Below are positions 1 to 10,989 of a DNA stretch of 64,000 bases, one piece after another. A program made the position numbers and the translations under genes. This DNA comes from Varanus komodoensis (Eukaryota > Chordata > Lepidosauria > Squamata > Varanidae). The DNA lies in NCBI RefSeq assembly GCF_004798865.1, contig NW_025336598.1, positions 14,120,904 through 14,184,903 on the forward strand, read 5' to 3'. The stretch's first letter is position 1; each line of letters begins with the position of its first letter. Under the pieces are notes generated by a model. It was not told the origin of the DNA. It was given only the letters and a program-made list of their open reading frames with translations, and searched no databases.

Positions 1-1317
1 GAGAAAGAAGTGGGATGGTTGAGCCAGATTTTCTTCTGCCCCATCCAACTTGAACTACTTTTTGATTAACATTGTTGCTTTGTCTGAGAATCAGTGCAAT
101 CCGAATAAGAACACTGAAAAAGCAACAGGCAGAAAGTTATAAATGACATTAAACCAAAGATCTTTATTTTATATGGAAGCTTTTACATAATTAGATAAGA
201 AAGATAAAGAGAAGAAATAAAAAGATTGCCCATGTTTTAAAAGATGGACATTGACAATTGACCTGGAGGATAATGTCCTACTGTATAAAGTAATGTCAAA
301 TCTGTTGTAGCAAAACCAACAAAGAACTGTATGGCACAATACAGGCTAACACATTTATTGTGGCATAATTTTAAATGCATGCCATAATAGATTTCCAGTC
401 TTTATGATGTCTCAAGACTCTTTGTTCTTTAAAGTATACTGAACACAGGTTATGGAACACCCACAAGCAGAAAATTGTAAAGGTCAGTCCCTGTATCAAA
501 TCTTTAAAAACACTCTCCATGAGGCAGGACAACCAAGCCTGTCTAATTAGTTTAAAAGGTCAATCTAGCCTATCTAGTTATTATTATTGTACAGTCCCAG
601 TATTTAACCTTTTATTTGTATTAGGGTTAATACAAATTATAAGCTTGTCTTCTTCTTGATCATAGATATGCGCATGTTATTTTGTGACTTGGAATATTTC
701 TGTACAAAGCTGTTAAATGGTTTTGTTACAGAAAAGAGATCAATATGAAGAACATTTCTGTTCCTGCTTTTCTATTATATAATCTTTAGATGGCACTGTG
801 GCATACTGGGATAGCACAAATCAACAAGGAAAGAAGTGGTTTCTTTCATATTCCCAGTTAAAAGCCTAATTTTTCCTGCTCTAAAAAAGTTTCCTGAAAG
901 TGCTGGTTGGACACAGAAGCAAAAGTAGAGGGTCATCTAAAACATCCATAAACAACTATGAACAGAGAATGATAGGTGCATAATAAATGAATCATGTAAA
1001 AAAGCCCAACATGTATAATGTGCAGATGAGATTGTTTGCTTGAGATACTGATTCTGTACATATTCTGAGTTCTTTTATTGTGCTTCTGGTATAATAAGCT
1101 AGTCTGTACTCTGGATTATAATAGGTTACTACCAACAGCCTCATCACCTGTGGTGGGGCCTCCCTTCTTCTTGAGTGAGACTTCCATTCCCAGTAACGGT
1201 GATTTACTAGAGACAGACACTTTCCCTGATAAATAATGGCAGTCAAAAAGTGTGTATTCTCAGGAAAGATAGCGTGGCCACATTTGTTCAGAGTCCTCCA
1301 CAACATGAATGACTTAC
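1..1317. other. intergenic, nothing recognised
   Basis: AT-rich, CpG-poor sequence. The only open frames are short and resemble no family I know. No repeat family or RNA gene was recognised. Confidence 0.5.
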
Positions 1318-1436
1318 AGTGTAGTTCTATGCATGTTTAGACAGAAAATGCATACAACTCCCAACATTCCTCTTGCTGGCTAGAAAATGCTGCAATCTGC
1401 AGGAGTGTCCCATCTAAATGCATTTAGGATCACACT
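1318..1436. mobile_element. palindromic MITE, family shared with 50633
   Basis: The two ends are imperfect inverted repeats of about 28 bp. The left end reads AGTGTAGTTCTATGCATG and the reverse complement of the right end reads AGTGTGATCCTAAATGCATT. The same terminal design recurs at 50633-50755. The length of about 120 bp with no coding capacity fits a non-autonomous DNA transposon. The superfamily is not assigned because the target duplication is unclear. Confidence 0.5.
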
Positions 1437-3999
1437 CTTAGGAAACCATCTATAGTGGCCTTAGGGGGCAAGCACAGTGCCAAATATTTGTAAGAAAGGT
1501 GTAGAAGACAGAGGGTGACAGCTGGCTCAATGAGGCACTAAGGGCCTGTAGAATTGTACCCTAAGCATGGCTTCCTAAGGTTGCTAAGGATGATTTCCCA
1601 GTCACTCCAAAAGGGAATACTGGGATTGTTGGGCTACTGCTCTCTGCTGCTGTCCTTTAAAAGTTGGAGGAAAGGGGGGAAAGTGCAAACAAGTTTGGTA
1701 TTTTCTACAGGGGAAGTCAAGTTGTTCAGACTGTTGTCATCAAAACAATGGAGCCCTGTGACACTTTAGGGCCTAACTAATTTATTATGGCACAGGGTTT
1801 TGGGGACTAGAATCCATAATGAAGTAGCTGTGGTCCACGAATGTTTATTCCATAATAACTGGTTAGTTTTAAAGATTCAACAATAGCAAGGGAGGAAGCA
1901 AGAGGGAAGGTTGTTCAGACAAGGCTATGCTTCGTGCATGTCGTCATATGATGGGCATCGCATAAACAAAATGATTTAGGATGCAATCCTATTACAATAC
2001 CTGTAAGCTCCCAACTGAGAAGCTTTCAAGCATCCAATGCAGAACAGAAGTGAGAGAGGCGATCTTGGTGTTCCCCTCTTCCTAGCCTACATTTTTCATT
2101 AGACATGCTTTTTCACCCAGCAAGCTGGAATGTCTTGGAAGGGGAAGGAAGGAGGCTGGAATGACTTCAGGAATGTTTATTTCTTTGCCTCCCCTTTATT
2201 TCTTCAGGAGCTTACTTTCCCATCTTGGAGAGTAACTGGTGCAGTTCTTTCTATATCAGCAAGGGAAAAGGGTTGGAGCTCTGACTCCCAGTTCTGGGCC
2301 TGGAGAATCCAAAAAATCTTATGGTCCCTCAGACATTGTTGGGTCACCAAAGGATCACTTCCTTAGAAGTGATAATTTAAGAAATTATAGCTTGAACCAT
2401 ACTTGTGGAGTATCCCAGACTGCTGATAATTCTTGGAGTAATTTGCAAGAGCATGAAGAAAGGAAAGGCAATGGGGCAGGAGAAATGCTACTTTGACTAT
2501 CTGCATGTGATTATTCCCCACTGCCAAATATTTATGCGTTTGGTAACACAAATTATTCAAGAGGATGTGAATATTCAGAGAAAACTTTTGAGATGCTTTT
2601 ATTCCATTGTTTATTAAATGTGACTAATGTTTTGGCACTTTTTAGTACAAGATGTGTTTGAACTTGACTTAGCTGGGAGTGACTTAGCTATTAATGGTCT
2701 GTTTTTTTCTTCTGAGAATTATATCTTGCTGTTTTCCTCCAAAAATCTATTATAATGAAAGATACCTAGGATAAGAAGCAATTCTTCTGCATGGAATAAT
2801 CTTCTCCTGCCAAAAAAATATTCACATGGAATTAAAAAGCCATTTGCTAATGTTTCTTACCATTACCCTCAGGGAGATTATTTTTATTCTTCTTCTAAAA
2901 ACATCTATGCAGAAATTTATATCAGTTCTATACCAGCATATCTGCTACGCCTTCCTCCTGCAAGAACCCTGACAATTTTAGTTAGGTGAGGGAGCCAAGG
3001 ATTTTCTTTTGAGCTTTGTGCTGGAAATCCTCCCTGGGATTTCCTGGGAAGAATTGCTACAACAGTTCTGTGGTACTGATGGATTTAGGTGGTGATCTTT
3101 GGAATTCATCCTGCAGTAGTAACACCCTCCCACACACAATTACACTTGGCTGCAGGGTGGTATAGAAATGAAATAATAAGAATAATAAGAATAAGAATAC
3201 AGTCATTATGTAGAAATGTCTCTCAACCACATCAGTAACTCTGTAGGGTAATTTGCTAACAGAGCACAGCTACTTGTATTTAGAGATACAAGAGTGTGCT
3301 TTTTCCTTGCCCGACAGGACATTTAAAGTGGCACACATGGAAATATATGCTTATTCCAGATTGCATTGTATCAGCACATCTTTCCATTTTTATTGTCACA
3401 AACACCAGTGAGAATCCCTATTCCTGCCAAAGGCATGCATTGAAACCATTGGCTATATTTATTTTTGAATATTGCCATTCTGATTGGCAAGATGAAATAG
3501 TGCTAAAGAAGAAAGACAAGAACCAATACTTGCAATACATATTACAGAGGGAGATCACTGGATGGCAAAGAAAAATGCTGGTGGGGCCTGATGGAGTCCT
3601 ACTATACAGCTATTTCCTTGGTCTTTAGTCCTGATTGCCTGAGCCATTCTGTGAATGTCTTTTTTCTTCTTGATTCTGGATTCTTGACCAAGAAACAGAA
3701 AAGGCACAGTTTATTCTTCAAAGAGGTAAGGGCATGGTGTTGTGACATGCCTGCAGGCTCCTCTGATAGGGTCTTCTCCTATTACATCAAGCCAAGATCC
3801 TTTCCTTAGGGTATTTTATGGCATCAAAAGCTGCCAGACCTATTGCCAAGGGAGAATTGACAAAAGATTGTTCCGAAGAAGGAAGGGGACAGTTTACCAC
3901 AGTCAAACATTGAAAGAGGAGGAATCTCAATAAGCTCAAATACCATCCCATCCATTGCTGCATCCACCACCTAGAGCCTCCCCAGAGAAAACACTGGGC
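1437..3999. other. intergenic, nearly empty; LINE or SINE tail near 3150
   Basis: Nothing coding was recognised. At 3150-3205 the text GGCTGCAGGGTGGTATAGAA followed by AATAATAAG repeats looks like the 3' tail of a retroposon (a GGCGGTATAGAAAT-type ending). The body upstream is too decayed to assign. Confidence 0.4.
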
Positions 4000-4000
4000 C

Positions 4001-4083
4001 TATTTTTGATAAAGGGAAAGTGTAAATGGAGATTCAAGTATTTAACTGGAGAGGTAAGGCATAACATTATTTCACAGTGCAAA
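4001..4083. repeat. 83-bp dispersed repeat, copy A
   Basis: Runs from TATTTTTGATAAAGGGAAA to TTCACAGTGCAAA. A second copy of the same length lies 1310 bp to the right at 5311-5393, with matching first 19 bases and matching ends (GTAAGGC, ATTATTTC, CAGTGCAAA). The middle has diverged with at least one small shift. The family is not recognised. It could be an old interspersed repeat or the ends of a decayed element. Confidence 0.55.
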
Positions 4084-4334
4084 TAGCCTTCAGCCTTCTT
4101 CAGATCCCCGCAAGTTTGAGGAATGTAAAAGCTCAGATGAATTTGGCAGATAAGTAAATCTTTTACTTGGAATCAGGTCCTGGAGACCCTGCCCTGGTTG
4201 GCTGCATTTGAAGGTAAGCCTTCTTTAAACTTTACTTAATATGCTAGGAACCCACAGCCTGGCTCAAATGGGTCATGTAGAAAGAAAAAAAATGGAGAGC
4301 CAGTTTAACTGTGGTTTAATATCATGGCTAAAAA

Positions 4335-4418
4335 TGCAATCCTGTATATGGCTTCTTTGATGTAAGTTGCATTGCATTCAGTGGGGCTTATACCTAGTTA
4401 GGTGGTTGAAGATTGTGA
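4335..4418. mobile_element. decayed MITE fragment, cAATCCTAT/AGTAAGT type
   Basis: Contains GCAATCCTGTATATGGC, a degraded AGTAAGT segment, TTCAGTGGGGCTTATACC and GAAGATTG. This is the layout of a short hairpin-like repeat common in squamate genomes (ends like GCAATCCTATGCAT with a centre like TTCAATGGGGCTTACTCC). Related pieces lie near 5062, 32058 and 42905. Confidence 0.45.
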
Positions 4419-5061
4419 CCTAAGAAACAGTTCTGAGGTGCAAAATGTTATCATCTCCACATCACTTCAGCATACATTGCTCTGAAGAAGCTGAGCAGCC
4501 TAGTCATGGTATCTGTTTACTTCCTCGCCCCCAAAATTTTGGGCAGGAACCTGACTGACATCAATACAATTTATATAGAAATACTTGGGTAAATATAACA
4601 CCTAGTGTATCATCTCCCTGCCTGTTGTTATCTCTTCAACATTGTGAGATAAAGTTTTGTTCAGATTTCCTTTTTTATACTGGTGCTGCTTCATACAAAC
4701 ACTATGTAATGTCTATAGCTGGATTTTCTTTTCCCCTCTGTGGTCTCTTTGGATTTCCACATTCTTAAAGATCCAAATGTTCTTACTTACTGGATGTTTT
4801 GGGTATTGCGGTTGTTGGTTTCCAAAACCACACTAAATCTGTTTATTACCTCATCCCAGAACTTTCTTACCCTGGGGCACAACCAAAAACATGTGTAACT
4901 AATTACTTAGAGAACATCCACTGCTCCAATAAATACTTCTTTCTTTCTTCCTTTCACAGCTTTAAAACATTAGTTCTCTACACAGAATTCTCTGTTAGAT
5001 TAAAAATAGAAATTTCAGTTCCTGGGTGCAAATTTTCATCATAATTAGAGCACAGTCCTGG

Positions 5062-5127
5062 GCCTGTTAAGAAGGTCTTATCATGGGACTTACTCCCAGG
5101 TAAGTGTGCACAGGTTTGAAGCCTTAG
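5062..5127. mobile_element. MITE half, cAATCCTAT/AGTAAGT type
   Basis: GGGACTTACTCCCAGGTAAG followed by TGTGCACAGGTTTGAAGCC is the right half of the hairpin repeat described at 4335. The left half is missing or unrecognisable. Confidence 0.45.
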
Positions 5128-5310
5128 TAAGGTACTCTAGTTCACAGATTTTTGGAAATCCCCCAAGCTTTTTCATTAAAAAAAAGGATTTGTGACCTAA
5201 TGTTTAGCTAAACATGCTTAAAATCGCAAGAAACTAATAATTTGTATCTCATTATTTGTACAGACTCCTAGGTCAGCTGGTGAATGCTAAGGATATGTTC
5301 ATTCCTGCTA

Positions 5311-5393
5311 TATTTTTGATAAAGGGAAAAATAAATGGAAATTAAGATAGTTAATGGGGAGACGTAAGGCACTGAATTATTTCTCAGTGCAAA
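5311..5393. repeat. 83-bp dispersed repeat, copy B
   Basis: Second copy of the sequence at 4001-4083, in the same orientation. It has the same ends and length and a diverged middle. Confidence 0.55.
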
Positions 5394-5459
5394 ACTAAAA
5401 AGAGATTCATGGTAACAAACTGAACTGGCATTTGTTTGGCTTGTTTGTTTTTAAAAAAC

Positions 5460-5509
5460 AATAGTGTACACTATTAAAAACTTTACAAAACAATAATGTA
5501 CACTATTGA
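5460..5509. repeat. two tandem copies of a GTGTACAC-type palindrome
   Basis: AATAGTGTACACTATT at 5460-5475 is a perfect 16-bp palindrome. About 32 bp later CAATAATGTACACTATTG (5491-5508) repeats it with one change. The spacer is A-rich. No known operator or family is implied. Confidence 0.5.
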
Positions 5510-5514
5510 CACTT

Positions 5515-8500
5515 CACACTAGTGAATGGGGCTCTGAGAGATCTTGAAAGGGGCTTGTAGGCAGGAAAGGGCAGCCTACCACAGGAAGGTCAACCAGCTA
5601 GAGAGAAGGGAGTCTGAAGGGTTAAAGAAATGTTAAAAGAGCTATAGACAGAATGTATGGATGTTGTGAAATTTGTTCTGCTTGTTTTGCAAATTGTAAG
5701 GATTTTGTTCTGTCATCTTGCTCACTGATGGAATCCAATTTTGTACAAATCCACTGGTAAAGAAATACATGAATATCCCCAAATGTGCAAATCACACATA
5801 GATATGCAGATCCCTGTAAAGACTTTATGCACTGGCTTATGGTAGAAATGTTAATTTTTGGTCCTTTTTTTTCATTTCCATGAGACTAAAGATTAGATAA
5901 GATTACAGAAAATAATAACATTAAAAAACCAACAGTCTGAAAGCCCACAGGATCCACTTGACACAGGAAAGGCCATTCCTGATTTCAGCAACATCTCTAG
6001 GTGTAAGCTCAGTGGATGGGGATGTTAAAAGGGAAGACCATGGCCTAAGGAAGCAGAGAGTTTGTGGTGGAAAGGGATGTGTAATGGAAAGCTAGAACCT
6101 GAGAGTAAAGGCTCCCACACTGGGGCTTGGCATCAGCTACGGAAGAATGTGGAACAGATTTGTGTAGACACACAACTGTCTTGTCCAACACTTCTCAACA
6201 ACCACCTCTTATTCACATTTTGGCATCCACCTTCCTCTGCTAAAGTGAGTCCAAGTGCCATCATTTTAAGCACTTTACTCCTCATCTACAAGGGCTGAAG
6301 CAGATATACATTATGTAGCTATGCTGGGAATTTCAACTTCTATTATCTATATGCCCCTTCTAGACTCCTCACCCCATTTTAAACATGAGTAGGGGAATTT
6401 GTGAATTTATGTATGGTCAAAACCAAAACAAACTTTGCTCAAATGTTTGGATAACATCCAAAGATGCAGAAAGTGTTTTGCAGGGACTCCATGAATTCTT
6501 GACTTTTACATGCACCTTTTGCTGTGCAATTTCAGCTATGCTCTATTGATTACTGATTGTTTTCAGGAATGTTTTATAGTGTTTTATAAGTGTTATTAAT
6601 ATACTTTTACTTGTGTGCAAAATTTGCTGGGGTCTTTTCTTCCTGATCTCTTATTTCTGTTATATGTCTGTGCTTACCATGTTTAGTTAGACACTTAGGG
6701 TAAGGATGAATAGTTGAAAGTCACTCATTCGGTTTCATGGCTGAGTGGGTTTCAGAACACAGGCTTCCTGAAGTATTAAATATTCAATATACCACACAGA
6801 TGCACATAATAAACAAGCACAATTATGATGTATAATTAGGGATTTTGGCCTATCCCCCTGTTTGCCCTCATGATGATGGAAATTGTCTAATTAAAACCAA
6901 ATTAAAATACTTAGCAATCACTTTAAAATAAATCAAACAGTGAGAGCAAACCAACTGCAAAGCATTTTGTTACAATGCAGAATCCAACATGGAATTATTT
7001 TAAGGAAGGAATTGTTGTTGTGGTGGCCGCAAAGTATTTATTTTCCCTGACTTGTGGTGTTAACCTTTGGAGTGCTCTGGAAAAAGTCTGAGTGAAGGCA
7101 GTTTTCCAAAGTGCTGGGCTTGTGTGCAGCCTCGCCCTTGCCTTTCCCTGGTTCCTCCACAGTGTATACAGCGCAGGGTTACACGAAGGGCCAAGCACAG
7201 AACACTAGAGGAGCACTTTTAATGAAGATAGAAAACAAACATTATCCTTATTTCTTATCAAAGGAGAGCCAAAGTTCATCTTTGGAGGAAAGCAAGGGTT
7301 CCAATCACTGTGTTTTCCTTGAGGGAAAATCAGCTGGTGGGACTTAACCTTGTTTTGCCTGCCAGATTTATCCCACACAGGATTTCTCTCACAGGACTAC
7401 GCCTGTTCCATCAGGTAGAATAGCAGGGTTCACCAAAACACCTATTTTCAACTGATAGGTAAAGTGAGGATTGGAAGAGCTATGCAACCCCTTCCTTCTC
7501 ATGGCATCCCCCATGGGAGCCCCACATTTCCTTTATAAGGGAGATGCACAACTGGGAATCTTGTGCTCTTCTTGTGACATTTGCCTATCTTGCACCATGA
7601 ATTTTCTCATCTGGTAGCTGTGAGGATCAAAATGAAGTCAGTTGTTGTAAGATGGTCTACATCCTTTCAAGAATGGAGGAGAAATAAACATAGTAAGCAA
7701 ATATCTATTTCTAAATAAATATTCAAAGAGGTAAACAGAATTGAAACTCACAGTGCAAGCATGTAAGTAATGTACCAAATTTTTAAAAACCCATTTTACA
7801 ATCACTAGGCCTCTTGAATGCTGAAGGCTGCTTCTCAGGCCTACTCTCCCATGCCAAGTTTTATTCCAAGCATTTTTTTTTAACTGCACAAGAAGTTAGT
7901 TCAGTTCCATCCCCAAAGTGTGAGAACCTCTCAAAATATTTATAATGGATACAGAAATAAAAACATGAAAGAGGAAAGCTTCTGTGTAAATGACTGGGGA
8001 TATTAATGCAAAAGGAGAGGAGAGGAGAGGAGAGAGAAGGGAAAATTAAGATGCATTGCAAAGAATGGGTGAGATTATCTTCATTCTCTAAACTATACTT
8101 GAGGACTGAGATTCCCTTCCTACAAAAAGTGTAACTGAGGGAATGAAAATCCTCTTCTCCAATTATAATTGTGTTGACTAGAATTCAGAAGATGAATATC
8201 CCACAAAATATGTTGAATCTTCTGTACAGTAGGTCTAGTAAAGATAATAGGATCTAAAATTGTCACCATGTAAAGATCCACACAAAATAGCAGTTCAAAA
8301 ATTGCATAGCTGAATACCAACCCTTAACCTACAGTTAAGGGATTGGGAACAATCAGTGAAAGGGGAATTTCATGCCTTGTTCTAACACAAAGAAATATAA
8401 TTTTCATGTTGAGAATAAATCTACCAGGAATTGGTGCATAACCTTTTAGATGTCTGACACTTTAGGGGACAACAACTCAAAGCTAAGAGCCATGAGGATT

Positions 8501-10140
8501 CCCTGTATTAAAAGAGAATAAGAGACATTGTTACACTGAACCAAGAATCGTGTGTTTTGTTGGTAAAGCTCCCTGAAATGCACAAACACACTCCCATTGA
8601 TATAATGTGTGTATGTCTCATTTGCTTTTGGGTCAAGGTCAGTTTGCTGGGCTGAGCTGAGGCTCTTGCCTCAGTCTGAGAGTATCTTTGAGAGGTACTG
8701 CTTCCTGAACAGCCAGTGCTGAACAGAATCTTCTTCTTGGAAGTCCAGTCATGTAACACAAGGTTCTTTGGAAATGTGAAAGACTAATATTGACAAGCAA
8801 AAGCAGCTAGGTCACAAAGGACCCTGGGAATTGAGTATGACACAATCAACACATGTGTCCTGTATTGTAGCTGTGTTGTAACTGAGGAAAGACAGAAGAG
8901 CAGGACCTGGAGGAAAGGGACAAGGAGCCAACACAAACAGCTGGAAGCAAGTCGGCCTGTGTCATGTTGAGCTGTCTGCTGAAAGGGACTAGAGAGAACT
9001 CTGGTATGCAGGTTACATTTTGTTGAAATGCTGAGAAGGAAGAAGCCAGGGCTACTGAGGCGAGCTGCAGCTGCCAGACACAGTTGTGGAGCACAGGCTG
9101 CTTTTCCAGTGTGGGACCAGCCCCCACTAAACCACTGTGCCTTTGGAAGGAATTTCTTGCTGGCTAAGATAAACACTAGGTCTGTGCCTGCAGGGTTAGA
9201 CAGAAGAAGGAAAGCAGCTACCAGGGCTTTTTTTAACCCATCAGTTAACCCAATCAGTCAGGTGTTACTCCCTCGTACATCCTTTCTACAACTGTTCTAC
9301 CTAGTACAACTGATTTAGTTTGGTAAATTAGTTGTACTACAATACAAGGACTGCTGGCGTTAAACCAAACTCTTGCCAGTGCTGGCTTCTGCCATCCAAC
9401 AATGCACCCCTTTCACCACCGCCAACAGCAGCTGACATACCTCATTCCCAGACCTCAGCTCCTGTTGCTATATCATTCACAGCTAAGCTCTCAACAGCAC
9501 CTGCTGATGAACCTCTAGCATTTGCAAACAGTGATACGAAACTGCCTGCAATACTTTCAAATGCCCCTGCCTATGCCAACCATCAGGAGAAAATATGGGT
9601 AGCTCCCAGGGTGGCTGGAGATGCTGAAAGCAGTGTGCCTACGCCAGCCATGCCCAGTGGAGAGTTAGGTCATCAGGATGTTATGAAACAAGCTTCCAAA
9701 TGAATCAGCTGCTGTCCAAAAGATAACACCTTGGAACATTTTCATCAAAACAGCCAAACTTATATTAGGCTCAGAGCTTGTTTCCTAACATAGTGAAATT
9801 GTTTTCAAAGGGTGTTCAAATGCCCTCATGGCAAAAGAATGTGGAAGTATTTACAGGAATAAGGCAATTCAGAAGAATCTGGGACAACCCTGTCACAGCG
9901 AAAGCATCAAAGTGCTCCAGTTGTCAACCACATAGTTTTGCTCTAGGGGAAAAACAATATCTAAGGCTAATGAAAGACTGACAGACAAAGTGGGTGCTTT
10001 CCTCCTATACACTAATGGAGATGCAGAAAACCTGACTGTGAGTGGTACTCATTTCCTGCAAGACAAGTTGTGAGTCAACCAACATCTGTTTTTCCCTATA
10101 GCAGTGCAGAATTGTTTGATAGAAATGAGATGGTCTTTCA
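5515..10140. other. intergenic, no gene recognised
   Basis: Several short frames exist, including 9332-9703 on the plus strand, whose product is rich in Pro, Ala and Ser. None matches a family I know. A short GAGAGG run lies near 8010-8040. Part of 9300-10140 could be old internal sequence of the LTR element next door, but I cannot show this. Confidence 0.4.
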
Positions 10141-10150
10141 GTACTTGACT

Positions 10151-10436
10151 CTAAAGGCCCTCACCTAATGTGTGCAGTGCATCACAGAAAGTGCCAGAGA
10201 CAGTTGTCACAAAAAAGTGACTGATGCCATGCTGACCCCATTCCTGAGGTGCGATGACACTGCGGAATGAACCAGAACTGGACATGTTTATGTAATGATG
10301 AAAGCCTTGATAATCTGGGGATGAAAAGCAACACTTTTGGGGTGCTAGTGAGTCCTGCAGCCACACCAGCAAAGTGCTGGTGTCAAGATACAGATTCCTC
10401 TGGGACTTTACCGTATAGTCAGCACCAAATCCCACC
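10151..10436 (-). other. exon-like open frame, product unknown
   Basis: The minus strand is open for about 90 codons here, with unusually protein-like composition (for example HYINMSSSGSFRSVIAPQEW and GISHFFVTTVSGTFCDALHT). It ends in ACATTAG|GTGAGG, a good splice-donor consensus. The upstream (right) side runs into the LTR at about 10443, and no convincing acceptor is seen. It may be a stranded host exon, a pseudogene piece, or internal sequence of the neighbouring retroelement. I do not recognise the protein. Confidence 0.25.
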
Positions 10437-10442
10437 TTAGTA

Positions 10443-10977
10443 TGTGCAGGATTGGTCCCAGGCCCTGCTGGGGCATGCAGCCTCCTGAGGAACACCAGCT
10501 GGCAGCCCTGGGAAAGAGCTATGTAAGAGCAAGCTCTTCTCTCCAGAACCGCCCTCAGCAACACAAGTCCCTCTGTTTACTGTGGTGCCTGCCTTTTGCC
10601 CGAATTGTATCCCGCCTTGCTGTTTGTACCCTGCTTCGCTGTATGTGTCCCTTCGTGCCTTTCTGTGCTATTGATCCTGCCCTGCTGTGTTGCCTCAGCA
10701 ATGCGTGTTTGCCTGCAAGTTGTGGTTCGTCTCCTGCATCTTGCCTAACCCTCACTGTGTATCTTGCCTTGCTGTGTATCCTGCCTAGTTATCCTGCCTC
10801 AAGACACCTCTGTTTGTCTTCCCGGTTTCTGACCTTGGCCTGAATCATGACTTCAACTTGGACTTGGCTATTGGACTTCACTACTGGACTTTGGACACTG
10901 CCCTAAGTACTGTTGCCCTGGTTTTGATGTCTCTATCTTGTCTCCTGCCACCCATGTCATGGCGACAGACCTTGACA
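10443..10977 (+). mobile_element. probable solo Ty3/gypsy-like LTR (fossil)
   Basis: The layout is that of sauropsid gypsy-type LTRs. A G/C-rich opening (GATTGGTCCCAGGCCCTGCT) is followed by a TATA-like GAGCTATGTAAGAG. Next comes a long stretch of CCTGCCTTGCTGT-type imperfect repeats, then a GACCTTGGCCTGA / GGACTTTGGAC U5-like end finishing near TTGACA. The edges are approximate and no target duplication was identified. It is an old and diverged copy, and I recognise no paired LTR. Confidence 0.45.
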
Positions 10978-10989
10978 GCTGGATGCAGC

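Noticed and set aside
9332-9703. 123-codon Pro/Ala/Ser-rich frame
   Set aside because: Protein-like at first glance, but no known domain, signal peptide or splice context. It may be retroelement remains, so it is not called as a gene.
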